The notes under the pieces were generated by a model, which saw nothing but the letters and a program-made list of their open reading frames with translations, was not told the origin of the DNA and did not search any database. DNA of 64,000 nt from Catenulispora sp. MAP5-51 (lineage in GTDB: Bacteria > Actinomycetota > Actinomycetes > Streptomycetales > Catenulisporaceae): contig NZ_JBGCCH010000003.1 in NCBI RefSeq assembly GCF_041261205.1, forward strand, positions 434,001 through 498,000, read 5' to 3'. This document shows positions 33,378 through 42,154 of this stretch, one piece after another. Made by a program: the position numbers and the translations under genes. The stretch's first letter is position 1. Each line of letters opens with the position of its first letter.

Positions 33378-34070
33378 ATGCCCGAGCGCCCCCACGTGAT
33401 CCTCAGCGCCGCCATGTCCCTGGACGGCCACCTCGACGACACCACCCCCGACCGCCTCATGCTCTCCGACGTCGCGGACTTCGACCGGGTGGACGCGCTC
33501 CGGGCCGGCTCCGACGCGATCATGGTCGGCGCCGAGACCATCCGGCGCGACGACCCCCGCCTGCTGGTCCGCGATCCGGAGCGGCGTGCGGACCGGGTGC
33601 GGCGCAGCCTGCCGGAGCACCCGGTCAAGGTCACGGTGACCGGCGCCGGCGCGCTGGACCCTGTCGCGCGCTTCTTCACCACCGGCGGCCACAAGCTCGT
33701 CTACTGCGCCGACGCCGCGGTGTCGGCGCAGGCGGACCGGCTCGCCGCCGTCGCGGACACCGAGGTGGTGCAGGCCGGCGCGCTGGTCGACTTTCCCAGG
33801 ATCCTCGCGGACCTGAAGCGGCGCGGGGTTGACCGGCTGATGGTCGAGGGCGGCAGCTCGCTGCACACCCGGTTCCTCGCCGAGGACCTCGCCGACGAGA
33901 TCCACCTGGCGATCGCGCCGTTCTTCGTCGGCGACGACCGGGCTCCGCGCTTCGTGCGGGCCGCGGAGTTCCCGCAGAACGCGCGGCACCGCATGACCCT
34001 CGCGGAGACCAGGCCGATCGGCGATCTGGTCTTCGTGCGCTATCTGATCAGCCACGTCAGTCCCGGCTGA
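33378..34070 (+). CDS. RibD C-terminal-like (dihydrofolate reductase fold) reductase
   Basis: 230 residues from ATG 33378. HVILSAAMSLDGHL at the start, AIMVGAETIRRDDPRLL and DRLMVEGGSSLHTRFL are the NADPH- and substrate-binding motifs of the pyrimidine reductase domain of RibD. It lacks the N-terminal deaminase domain, as in stand-alone reductases of riboflavin or deazaflavin-related pathways in actinomycetes. It starts about 35 bases after the ATP-grasp gene and may share its transcript. Confidence 0.87.
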   Translation: MPERPHVILSAAMSLDGHLDDTTPDRLMLSDVADFDRVDALRAGSDAIMVGAETIRRDDPRLLVRDPERRADRVRRSLPEHPVKVTVTGAGALDPVARFFTTGGHKLVYCADAAVSAQADRLAAVADTEVVQAGALVDFPRILADLKRRGVDRLMVEGGSSLHTRFLAEDLADEIHLAIAPFFVGDDRAPRFVRAAEFPQNARHRMTLAETRPIGDLVFVRYLISHVSPG

Positions 34071-34089
34071 CCCTCAGTTCGGGTGACCT

Positions 34090-34779
34090 TCAGTCCCGGC
34101 CCACGGCGCGCGGCGTCCCGAACCGCACCGGCACGCCCGGCGAGAAGAGAACACTGTCCGGCGGCCGCGAGGAGACGCCCGGCAACCCGGCCGCGGCCAC
34201 CAGATCCTCCTCGCACGCCAGCAGCTTCGCCTCGTGCAACGGCCACCGGGGATGCGCGTTCGGCATGTGCACGGTCCGGCCGGCCAGGGTGAAGTGCAGC
34301 CGCCACCGGGCCGTCAGGAAGTGGTCCAGCGCGGACGGCGTCTCGATGGCCGGTCCCACCTGCACCCCGATCAGGCTCTGCGCGTGCGGCAGCCCCGGCT
34401 CGCGGCGCCGCGAGCCGTACCAGTACACGTCCCCGTACTGGTACGCCGACATCCGCGCCCAGCGGTACGGCAGCCGGAACGCCGCCCGCGCCGTGGCCAC
34501 CGGCAGCAGCCGCGAAGCCTCCAGCGACCGGAACACCACCCCGCGCCGCCCGGCCTCGTCCACCGAGTACAGCCGCACGTTGGTCTCCGGGAACGTCCCC
34601 AGGTACGGCATCCCGGGCAGCGGCCACCACCCGATCCGGTGCATGCGGAAGGCGATGAGCCCGACGTAGGTCACCCCGTCGACGACGTCGGGCCGCACCC
34701 CGGCCGGCAGCAGCGGAGCCACCGTCTCCGGATCGACGGCCCAGTGCAGGAACGTCGCGTCCAGCCAGGACTGCGTCAT
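34090..34779 (-). CDS. DUF2071 (YqjF-like) protein
   Basis: 229 residues. The opening TQSWLDATFLHWAVDP, LLPAGVRPD, AFRMHRIG and LPYRWARMSAYQYG are typical of DUF2071 proteins, which have an acetoacetate-decarboxylase-like fold and no assigned reaction. No earlier ATG/GTG/TTG exists in frame before a stop. Convergent with the RibD-like gene; the upstream gap carries a 15-bp tandem repeat. Confidence 0.85.
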   Translation of the reverse strand: MTQSWLDATFLHWAVDPETVAPLLPAGVRPDVVDGVTYVGLIAFRMHRIGWWPLPGMPYLGTFPETNVRLYSVDEAGRRGVVFRSLEASRLLPVATARAAFRLPYRWARMSAYQYGDVYWYGSRRREPGLPHAQSLIGVQVGPAIETPSALDHFLTARWRLHFTLAGRTVHMPNAHPRWPLHEAKLLACEEDLVAAAGLPGVSSRPPDSVLFSPGVPVRFGTPRAVGRD

Positions 34780-34807
34780 CAGCGGCCGGCCGGGCAGCCT
34801 GGGGGGA

Positions 34808-34867
34808 TCGGCGCTGACCGGTTCGGCGCTGACCGGCTCGGCGCCGACAGATTCGGCGCCGACCGGC
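34808..34867. repeat. 15-bp tandem repeat, four copies
   Basis: Four consecutive copies of a unit like TCGGCGCTGACCGGT fill much of the 109-base gap between the DUF2071 and F420-type genes. Copies one and two differ at one base; three and four are slightly diverged. Confidence 0.8.
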
Positions 34868-34888
34868 TCGGGCTCCCGCGGGTCCGTG

Positions 34889-35305
34889 TCAGACCCCCAT
34901 GCCGTAGGCGTGGGTCACCCGGATGGTCAGCACCAGGCGTTTGTCGGCGATCATCGCGGCCCGGTACTCGTCCCAGTCGGGGTGCTCCTTGCCGGAGGCG
35001 GCCCGGTAGAGGCGGATCAGCGCCTCGACCGTCTCGTCATCCGGACTCTGGGCGACCGGTGACAGCTCGGCGTCGCCCTCGTACACCGCGTACTTGTAGG
35101 CCTCCGGGTGCACCATGAGCGAGACCCGGGGGTCCCGGCGCATGTTGTGGGTCTTCGCCCGGTCCGCGGTGATCGAGACCCGGACGGCCTGCTCAGCGGG
35201 GTCGTAGGCGTAGCTGATCACCGACAGCTGGGGCCGCCCGTCCTTCTTGATCGTCGCCAGTGTGGCGCGTCCCCGTGCGCCCAAGAGTTCCAGGAAGGCA
35301 TCCAT
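34889..35305 (-). CDS. PPOX-class F420-dependent oxidoreductase
   Basis: 138 residues, the usual length of the split-barrel flavin/deazaflavin family. GRATLATIKKDGRPQLSVISY, ITADRAKTHNMRRDPRVSLMV and HPDWDEYRAAMIADKRLVL match the F420-binding branch of PPOX-fold proteins. It would reduce or oxidise a small substrate with F420. Divergent from the peptidase-like lipoprotein with only 42 bases between. Confidence 0.87.
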   Translation of the reverse strand: MDAFLELLGARGRATLATIKKDGRPQLSVISYAYDPAEQAVRVSITADRAKTHNMRRDPRVSLMVHPEAYKYAVYEGDAELSPVAQSPDDETVEALIRLYRAASGKEHPDWDEYRAAMIADKRLVLTIRVTHAYGMGV

Positions 35306-35347
35306 ATCGTGATTCTAGGGTCGGGACGAGGTGATACACATGAGCGC

Positions 35348-37018
35348 ATGAAGGTATTCGGGGCTCGCCGGGGCCGGACCATATCCGTCGTCGCGATGCT
35401 GCTCGGCGGGACCCTGGTCGCCGGCTGCACCTCGACCGGTTCGGTCGGCGGCAGCGGGGGCTCCGCCGGCGGCTCCTCGAGCTCCTCGGGCGGGTCTTCC
35501 GGCGGGTCCTCGGGCGGCTCCTCGGGATCCGGTTCGCTCCCGAGCGGGAAGTTCACCACGCTCCAGGCCTTCGACACCCAGCAGGTCTCCTGGGGGGCCT
35601 GCACCAGCGAGCCGTCCGACGACCCGACCGCGGACCTGAGCGCCTTCCAGTGCGGGACCGTCGTGGTGCCGCTGGACTACACCAAGCCGACCGGCAAGGA
35701 CGTCACGCTCGCCCTGGTGAAGTGGCCGGCCGCGGACCAGGCGAACAAGGCCGGCTCGCTGTTCACCAACCCCGGCGGGCCCGGCGCCTCCGGGGTGGAC
35801 TTCGTCGAGGAGTCCAAGACGGAGTTCGACGGGGCCCTGCACGCGCATTACGACATCATCGGGTTCGACCCGCGCGGCCTGGGCCGCAGCGACCCGATCA
35901 CGTGCCTGGACGACAAGACCCAGGACAAGCTCTACGAGCAGGACCCGCCGAAGGACGCGACGGCGCGGGAGAACAAGGCCGAGCAGGACAGCAAGACCCT
36001 GGCCTCGGCCTGCGAGAAGAACTCCGGCGACCTGCTGCCCTACGTCGGCTCCACGTACGTCGCGCAGGACATGGACCTCATGCGCCAGGTCCTCGGCGAC
36101 AAGAAGCTGAACTACCTCGGCATCTCCTACGGCACCTACATCGGCTCGGTGTACGCCGAGGAGTTCCCGGCCAACGTCGGCCACATGGTGCTCGACGGTG
36201 CCGTGGACCCGAACGCCGACCAGCTCGAGGCGGACGTCCAGCAGCAGGTCGGCTTCGAGAAGTCGCTGGAGAAGTTCGCCGGCGACTGCGTCACCAACTA
36301 CGCCTCGGAGTGCCCGCTGTCCGGGACCCCGGCGGCCGCGGCGCAGCAGCTCGGCCACTTCATCGACGGCCTGCAGGACCACCCGCTGTCCTCCGGCGAC
36401 TCCAAGCGGCCGCTGGACCAGACGCTGGGCTGGACCGGCGTCATCATCGGCCTCTACGGCGATGTCGGCTCGGACTGGTGGAAGTACCTGCGCGAGGCGC
36501 TGACCAAGGCCATGAAGGACGGCGACGGCTCGGAGCTGCTGGCCGGCGCCGACCAGTACAACGGCCGCGACCCCGAGGGCCACTACAGCACCGAGCAGAA
36601 CGGCCTGATCGCGGTGCGCTGCGCCGACTTCACCACCCCGACGCCCAGCGCCTCGGAAGTGCAGAGCGCGTACAGCCAGCTCAAGGCCGGCGCCTCGATC
36701 CTGAACTCGGACCTGGCCCCGAGCGACCTGGCGCAGCCGATGTGCGCGAACTGGCCGTTCCAGACCCAGGAGAAGCCGCACCAGATCAAGGCTCAGGGTT
36801 CGGACACGATCCTGGTCATCGGCACCACCGACGACCCGGCGACGCCGTACCAGAACGCGGTGAACCTGGCCAACGGCTTCGCCAACGCGCGGCTGCTGAC
36901 CCGGGTCGGCACCGGGCACGCGGCCTTCGGCAGCGGCAACCAGTGCGCGCAGTCGGCGATGGAGGCGTACCTGGTCAGCGGCACCCTGCCGCCGCAGGGG
37001 GAGCGCTGCTCGGCGTGA
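35348..37018 (+). CDS. Secreted alpha/beta-hydrolase lipoprotein, tripeptidyl aminopeptidase-like
   Basis: 556 residues. Lipobox LVAGC with C27, then a long Ser/Gly linker (about 30-65) and an alpha/beta-hydrolase core. TNPGGPGASG (oxyanion region), DPRGLGRSDP, nucleophile S260 in GISYGTYIG, and near the C-terminus GTTDDPATPY and GTGHAAFG supply the Asp and His. The C-terminal part fits the TAP-like domain of Streptomyces SlpD/SlpE and tripeptidyl aminopeptidases. It probably trims peptides at the outer face of the membrane. Confidence 0.9.
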   Translation: MKVFGARRGRTISVVAMLLGGTLVAGCTSTGSVGGSGGSAGGSSSSSGGSSGGSSGGSSGSGSLPSGKFTTLQAFDTQQVSWGACTSEPSDDPTADLSAFQCGTVVVPLDYTKPTGKDVTLALVKWPAADQANKAGSLFTNPGGPGASGVDFVEESKTEFDGALHAHYDIIGFDPRGLGRSDPITCLDDKTQDKLYEQDPPKDATARENKAEQDSKTLASACEKNSGDLLPYVGSTYVAQDMDLMRQVLGDKKLNYLGISYGTYIGSVYAEEFPANVGHMVLDGAVDPNADQLEADVQQQVGFEKSLEKFAGDCVTNYASECPLSGTPAAAAQQLGHFIDGLQDHPLSSGDSKRPLDQTLGWTGVIIGLYGDVGSDWWKYLREALTKAMKDGDGSELLAGADQYNGRDPEGHYSTEQNGLIAVRCADFTTPTPSASEVQSAYSQLKAGASILNSDLAPSDLAQPMCANWPFQTQEKPHQIKAQGSDTILVIGTTDDPATPYQNAVNLANGFANARLLTRVGTGHAAFGSGNQCAQSAMEAYLVSGTLPPQGERCSA

Positions 37019-37107
37019 GCCGGGGGTAAAAGAGATCGCAAACGGGAACCCCCGCCGTCCGCAGCCCGTTTAGGATCGCGGAAGGTTCAACGATATGGGG
37101 GGCACCC

Positions 37108-37725
37108 GTGATCTGCTTCTTCGATCCGGCGCACGGCCAGGCGTCAGTCAACGTCATGTGGCAGCCGCAGTGGGGCGTGGCACGGCCCGTCGAGGTCTGC
37201 CAGTTCTGTGCGCAGCGCATCCAGACCACTCAGCCGCCGTACTACCAGCCGGTCCAACAGCAGGGGTACCCGCAGCAGGGCTACCCCCAGGCCGGCTATC
37301 CGCAGCAGGGCTATCCGGCGCAGCAGCCGGGCTACCCGCAGCAGGGGCAGTACCAGCAGCCGCCGCGCCAGGGGCACAGCACCGGCGCGGTGATCGGCGC
37401 GGGCGCGGCGGGCCTGGTCGGCGGGATGCTGCTGGGCGAGATGCTCGAGGGCGATGAGAACAAGCGCGACGAGCAGCAGGCGTACGAGCGCGGCTTCGAG
37501 GAGCGCGGCTACGACGACCAGCAGCAGTTCCAGCAGCAGGAGTACCAGCAACAGGAATTCCAGCAACAGCAGGAGTACCAACAGCAGGAGTACCAGCAGC
37601 AGGAGTTCCAACAGCAGGAATGGCAGCAGAACGACTACCAGCAGGCCGATTACGGCGGCGGCAACGATTTCGGCGGCGGCGGCGACTACAACAACAACAA
37701 CGACGGCGACGGCGGCTTCTTCTAA
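37108..37725 (+). CDS. Gln-rich low-complexity protein with zinc-like CxxC and glycine zipper
   Basis: 205 residues from GTG 37108 (GGGGGGC a few bases upstream). An N-terminal ~35-residue cap (CFFDPAHG...CQFC) may bind zinc. Then come YPQQG-type repeats, a glycine-zipper hydrophobic stretch ([16 protein letters not shown]), a charged segment and a long run of [10 protein letters not shown] units ending in Gly/Asn/Asp. Composition is prion-like. A strong hairpin follows. I know no function; membrane association through the glycine zipper is a guess. Confidence 0.75.
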   Translation: MICFFDPAHGQASVNVMWQPQWGVARPVEVCQFCAQRIQTTQPPYYQPVQQQGYPQQGYPQAGYPQQGYPAQQPGYPQQGQYQQPPRQGHSTGAVIGAGAAGLVGGMLLGEMLEGDENKRDEQQAYERGFEERGYDDQQQFQQQEYQQQEFQQQQEYQQQEYQQQEFQQQEWQQNDYQQADYGGGNDFGGGGDYNNNNDGDGGFF

Positions 37726-37791
37726 GCGTCCGCGACCCGGCGGTCCATACGGGCCATCGGAAATCGCCGTATCCTATAAAAGTGCTAATAC

Positions 37792-37831
37792 GCCGTCAGG
37801 GCGAGGATCCGCGGATCCTCGCCCTGACGGC
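37792..37831 (+). terminator. Perfect 40-bp palindrome, terminator
   Basis: The 20 bases 37792-37811 are exactly mirrored by 37812-37831 (centre GATCCGCGGATC), giving an 18-base stem with a minimal loop, followed by ATTTCC. It lies 66 bases after the Gln-rich gene. Confidence 0.85.
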
Positions 37832-37868
37832 ATTTCCACCCTCACAACCCTTGCTCACCCCTTACCGC

Positions 37869-38009
37869 GTAGACGCCTCCCCGCACGCATATCACGAGGT
37901 GAGCGCAAGTCCAGGCGTGTCGCAACGTAAAGCGTCTACGTCTTTCTGAGGTTCCTGACACCCTCTACTGTGACGAGTATCGATCTTCGCAATGCAGTAG
38001 ACGCATTGC
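37869..38009 (+). promoter_or_regulatory. Upstream region of the large subtilase gene with repeated GTAGACGC
   Basis: The octamer GTAGACGC appears three times: plus strand at 37869-37876 and 37997-38004, and reversed (GCGTCTAC) at 37932-37939. The third copy is inside an inverted repeat GCAATGC (37989-37995) / GCATTGC (38003-38009). The pattern is consistent with several sites for one regulator. The remaining leader to 38110 shows nothing clear. Confidence 0.5.
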
Positions 38010-38110
38010 CATTCTCCGGGACTCGTCGCAAGACCCTGTAAGGCGCCACCAGGTTCCATCACAAAGGGGGCGCGCGGCGGCGTGGCCGCGCGCCGGGAGA
38101 AAGGCACACT

Positions 38111-41100
38111 ATGCAGTTTGCCCGCAGGCACCGCATCGCGGTGGTCGCGGTCACGGCACTGGGACTGGGGATCGGCACCTCCGCCGCCGCCCTGGCCAGT
38201 CCCATGCCCGCCAAGCCGACGGCGGCCCAGCAACTGGCCGCGCTGTCGACCGGCGCGAAGCACTCCGTGATCGTATTGCTGAAGAACCAGCACCCCGAGC
38301 TGTCGGTCAAGACCGCCAAGGCCCAGCGCAAGGCCGCCACCAGTGCCGACCAGGCTCCCCTGGTCAGCACTGTGCAGGCGACCGGCGCGCAGGACATCAA
38401 GAAGTTCTCGGTGATCAACGGCTTCTCGGCCAAGATGACCGACGCCGAGGCCGCGAACCTGCGGCAGAACCCCTCCGTCGAGGCGGTCGTCGCCGACCAG
38501 CAGCGGGTCGTCAACCCGCTGAGCGACGCCCAGAACGCGGCCATCGCCGACTCCGCCAAGGGCGCGGCCTCCACAGGAGCCGACGGCCAGACCCCGGCCG
38601 ACAAGGTCCTGCCGGGCACCTGCCCGACCGACCCCAGCAAGCCGCTGCTGGAGCCTGAAGCGCTCCAGACGACGAACACCGCGTTCACCGACACCAGCCG
38701 GCCGCAGGCCCAGAGCCTGGTGGACGGCAAGGGCGTGAAGGTCGCGTGGATCGCCGACGGGCTGGACGTCAACAACCCGGACTTCATCCGCGCCGACGGC
38801 AGCCACGTGTTCAGCGACTACCAGGACTTCTCCGGGACGGACCCGAACGGCGCCGAGAGCGGTGACGAGGCCTTCGGCGACGCGAGCTCCATCGCCGCGC
38901 AGGGCCTGCACAGCTACGACCTGTCCAAGTACGTCATGCCGAACCACCCGCTGCCGGCCGGCTGCAACATCACCGTCCGCGGTGTGGCCCCCGGCGCCTC
39001 GCTGGTCGGCCTGAACGTGTTCGGCGCGGCCAACCTGGTCTTCGACTCCACCGTCGTGCAGGCCATCGACTACGCGGTGAACGTGGACAACGTCGACGTC
39101 ATCAACGAGTCCCTGGGCAGCAACCCGCAGCCCACCCAGGGGCTGGACGCCACCAGCCTGGCTGACGACGCGGCGGTCGCCGCCGGCGTCACGGTCGTCA
39201 CCTCCACCGGCGACGGCGGCGTCACCAACACCGAGGGCCAGCCGGCGGTCGACCCGAACCTGATCGGCGTCGGCGCCACCACCACCTTCGAGGACCAGGC
39301 GGCGACCGGCACCGGCGGCGTGCGCAACCTGGCCAGCAGTTGGGCCTCGAACAACACCGCGTCGCTGTCCTCGGCCGGCACCAACGTCCTGGGCCGGGTC
39401 CCGGACCTGGTCGCGCCGGGCCAGGGCGGCTGGGCGCTGTGCAGCCCCGAGGCCCGCTTCAGCGCCTGCGTGGACTACAACGGCAACCCGGCCTCGCTGG
39501 AGGACTTCGGCGGCACGAGCATGGCCTCGCCGCTGGTCGCCGGCGGTGCCGCGCTGGTCATCGAGGCGTACGAGAACACCCACGGCGGGGTCCGTCCGAC
39601 GCCGCAGCTGGTGAAGCAGATCCTCACCTCCTCGGCCAGCGACCTGGGCCTGCCGGGCGACCAGCAGGGCGCCGGCGAGCTGAACACCTACCGCGCGGTC
39701 CGGATGGCCATGTCCGTCAAGGACGGCAACGGCTCGCCGAAGGCGCAGGGCGACGGCCTGATGGCCACGACCAGCACCGGCGACACCCAGATCTCGATGA
39801 TCGGCAACGGCGGCTCGAAGCAGACCACGACCGTCACGCTGACCAACACCAGCCCGAACACCCAGACGGTGTCGGCGAACGTGCGGGAGCTGGACACCAC
39901 GGTCGCGAACGTCTCCGGCACCAAGGCCGTGGACTTCACCGACCCGAACTCGCCGTGGTTCTACGAGGGCTACACCCTGGGGACCCCCGGCCTGAAGCGG
40001 CACTGGTTCAGCACCACGTTCACCGTCCCGGCCGGCGCCGACCACCTGACCGGCACGGCGACCTGCGCCTGCGGCGGCACCAGCACGCTGCTGCGCCTGG
40101 TGCTGGTCGGCCCGAACGGCGAGTACGAGAACTGGAACAGCCCGCAGGGCACGACCAACTACGCGCAGGTCGACCAGGCGAACCCGCCGGCCGGCACCTG
40201 GACGGCGTACTTCTACGCCAACGCCAACGCCACCGGCTTCAAGGGCAACGTCGACTACGACTTCCTGGCCACCAAGTACAAGGCCGTCGGCTCGGTGAGC
40301 CCGTCGGGCGCGGTGCTCAAGCCGGGCCAGTCGCAGCGGTTCACGGTGGCCCAGACGCTGGGCCAGAACCCCGGCGACGTCTCCGCGGCGCTGGCCTTCA
40401 CCACCGGGTTCCACCAGGTGACCACGGTGCCGGTGACCAAGCGGACGCTGATCGCCACGAACAACGACGGCGGCGCCTTCACCGGCGCGCTGACCGGCGG
40501 CAACGGCCGTCCGGGCACGCCGTCGCAGACCGAGTCGTACTACTTCGACGTGCCGCGCGGCAAGAAGAACCTGGCGATGAACATGACGTTCAGCGGCAGC
40601 CACGAGGTCTCGGCCTACCTGGAGTCCCCGGACCACGAGGTCGTCTCGCTGAGCACGAACGTCGCGGTGGACGGGCAGGGCAACCTGTCCGCGCAGCCCT
40701 CGCTGACCGGCTACGTCGACGCCCCGGCCGCCGGCCGCTGGGTGCTGTTCGTGGACGACAACAACCCGGCGGTCCTGAGCGGCGACCTGGCTGACCCCTT
40801 CACCGGGCAGCTGCGCTATAACACGGTCGAGGCCAGTGCCAAGGGCCTGCCGGCGGGCAAGCTCGCGGTCGGCAAGGCGGTGACGGCGACGGTGAAGATC
40901 AAGAACACCGGCGCGGCCCCGCTGACCGTGTTCGCCGACCCGCGCCTGACCAGCAGTGCGGACTACGACTTGCCGGCGCAGCAGCCGCTGGGCGCGACGG
41001 TGGCCCTGCCGTTCGTCACGGCCGGCCCGCAGCCCTCGTTCCAGGTCCCGACGCACACCACCGAGCTGCGTGCGTCGCAGTCCTCGACGATCCCGGCGGA

Positions 41101-41533
41101 CTTCACGGCTGTCGGCCCGTCCGGCCTCCCGGAGATCTACGGCGTGTCCAAGGGCCTGACCGCCGCGGCCACGGTCGACTCGCCGTGGATCACCCAGGGC
41201 GTCTGGGGCCAGGACCCGACCCCGGTGGGTCCGACGAACGGTGCCGTGACCGGCAGCGCGACCGCGGCCGAGAGCGTCACCACGCTGGCCTTCGACCGCG
41301 CGGCCGTGGCCGGCACCGGCGACCTGTGGCTGGACGGGGTCGACCCGACCGCGCCGGCGCTGGCGCCGGTGACGATCCTGCCCGGCCAGACCGGGACGAT
41401 CACCGTCACCTTCACGCCGGCCGGCACGAGCGGCAGCAAGGTGAGCGGCGTGCTGTACCTGGACACGTACAACGCGGCGTTCGGCACCGCCGACGAGCTG
41501 ACGGGCCTGCCCTACAGCTACACGGTGAAGTAA
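38111..41533 (+). CDS. Large secreted subtilase-fold serine peptidase with sedolisin-like active site
   Basis: 1140 residues. Signal peptide (1-34), an I9-like propeptide with HSVIVLLKNQHPEL, then a catalytic domain (about 205-530) and a long C-terminal beta-rich region with a PPC-like part. The nucleophile S470 lies in a standard GTSMASP. The usual DTG Asp region reads IADGLD (D216), the HGTH motif is absent, and instead E253-x3-D257 (GDEAFGD) precedes the core, with D368 in TSTGDGG where subtilisins have Asn. E-x3-D plus Asp at the oxyanion plus Ser is the sedolisin (S53) set. It is likely an exported peptidase, but with changed catalytic residues. Confidence 0.83.
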   Translation: MQFARRHRIAVVAVTALGLGIGTSAAALASPMPAKPTAAQQLAALSTGAKHSVIVLLKNQHPELSVKTAKAQRKAATSADQAPLVSTVQATGAQDIKKFSVINGFSAKMTDAEAANLRQNPSVEAVVADQQRVVNPLSDAQNAAIADSAKGAASTGADGQTPADKVLPGTCPTDPSKPLLEPEALQTTNTAFTDTSRPQAQSLVDGKGVKVAWIADGLDVNNPDFIRADGSHVFSDYQDFSGTDPNGAESGDEAFGDASSIAAQGLHSYDLSKYVMPNHPLPAGCNITVRGVAPGASLVGLNVFGAANLVFDSTVVQAIDYAVNVDNVDVINESLGSNPQPTQGLDATSLADDAAVAAGVTVVTSTGDGGVTNTEGQPAVDPNLIGVGATTTFEDQAATGTGGVRNLASSWASNNTASLSSAGTNVLGRVPDLVAPGQGGWALCSPEARFSACVDYNGNPASLEDFGGTSMASPLVAGGAALVIEAYENTHGGVRPTPQLVKQILTSSASDLGLPGDQQGAGELNTYRAVRMAMSVKDGNGSPKAQGDGLMATTSTGDTQISMIGNGGSKQTTTVTLTNTSPNTQTVSANVRELDTTVANVSGTKAVDFTDPNSPWFYEGYTLGTPGLKRHWFSTTFTVPAGADHLTGTATCACGGTSTLLRLVLVGPNGEYENWNSPQGTTNYAQVDQANPPAGTWTAYFYANANATGFKGNVDYDFLATKYKAVGSVSPSGAVLKPGQSQRFTVAQTLGQNPGDVSAALAFTTGFHQVTTVPVTKRTLIATNNDGGAFTGALTGGNGRPGTPSQTESYYFDVPRGKKNLAMNMTFSGSHEVSAYLESPDHEVVSLSTNVAVDGQGNLSAQPSLTGYVDAPAAGRWVLFVDDNNPAVLSGDLADPFTGQLRYNTVEASAKGLPAGKLAVGKAVTATVKIKNTGAAPLTVFADPRLTSSADYDLPAQQPLGATVALPFVTAGPQPSFQVPTHTTELRASQSSTIPADFTAVGPSGLPEIYGVSKGLTAAATVDSPWITQGVWGQDPTPVGPTNGAVTGSATAAESVTTLAFDRAAVAGTGDLWLDGVDPTAPALAPVTILPGQTGTITVTFTPAGTSGSKVSGVLYLDTYNAAFGTADELTGLPYSYTVK

Positions 41534-41553
41534 GCACAAGCCGCACCTGGACG

Positions 41554-41588
41554 GCGGGCGCTCGGACCTCGGCGGTCCGGGCGCCCGC
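41554..41588 (+). terminator. Terminator after subtilase gene
   Basis: GCGGGCGC and CGGACC (41554-41568) pair with GGTCCG and GCGCCCGC (41574-41588) around a five-base loop, with one mismatch, followed by TGTTGTG. It starts 20 bases after the stop codon. Confidence 0.8.
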
Positions 41589-41672
41589 TGTTGTGTCCAC
41601 CGATCAGCTGTTGTGCGCACTGATCAGTTTTTGAGAAGCCCCGGCGCAGGTCCGCTTCCTACGCTGAACGAC

Positions 41673-42113
41673 ATGGCGAACACGACGAAGAAGACCACCG
41701 AGAACTTCAGCGCCGAGGAGCGCGCCGCGATGAAGGAGCGGGCCAAGGAGGTTCGCACCTCGAAGAAGGCCGCGACCGGCGCGGACGCCGAGGCCGAAGT
41801 GCTGGCGAAGATCGAGGAGTTCCCGCCGGACGACCGCGAGCTGGCCGAGAAGGTGCACGCGGTGGTGAAGGCGGCGGCGCCGGCCCTGACCCCGCGGCTC
41901 TGGTACGGGCAGCCGGCGTACTCCAAGGACGGGAAGGTGCTGGTGTTCTTCCAGCCGGCGTCGAAGTTCAAGACCCGGTACGCCACCCTCGGCTTCAGCG
42001 ACGTGGCCGTCCTTGACGACGGCGAGATGTGGCCGACGTACTACGCGCTCACCGAGATGACCGACGCGGTGGAGAAGCGGATCGCGGAGCTGGTGGCCCG
42101 GGCGGCTGCCTGA
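41673..42113 (+). CDS. DUF1801 / YdhG-like protein
   Basis: 146 residues from ATG 41673. After a charged Lys/Glu/Ala N-terminal region comes a DUF1801-type domain: a helix (LAEKVHAVVKAAAPALTPRL), WYGQPAY, and VLVFFQPASKFKTRYATLGF. Members include the small iron-chaperone-like YdhG proteins; the function of most is unknown. It starts after the subtilase terminator and is therefore a separate transcript. Confidence 0.82.
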   Translation: MANTTKKTTENFSAEERAAMKERAKEVRTSKKAATGADAEAEVLAKIEEFPPDDRELAEKVHAVVKAAAPALTPRLWYGQPAYSKDGKVLVFFQPASKFKTRYATLGFSDVAVLDDGEMWPTYYALTEMTDAVEKRIAELVARAAA

Positions 42114-42154
42114 GGCGGCCGGAGCAGCACGGCACGCCAGGTAGATTTGTGCGG

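Noticed and set aside
34780-34888. N-terminal extension of the DUF2071 protein through the 15-bp repeats
   Set aside because: There is no ATG, GTG or TTG in that frame before a stop; the family start motif TQSW follows directly after ATG 34779.
41589-41640. Second terminator with GATCAG/CTGATC and a T5 run
   Set aside because: Arms are only six bases with a long loop, and the strong hairpin at 41554-41588 already serves the gene.
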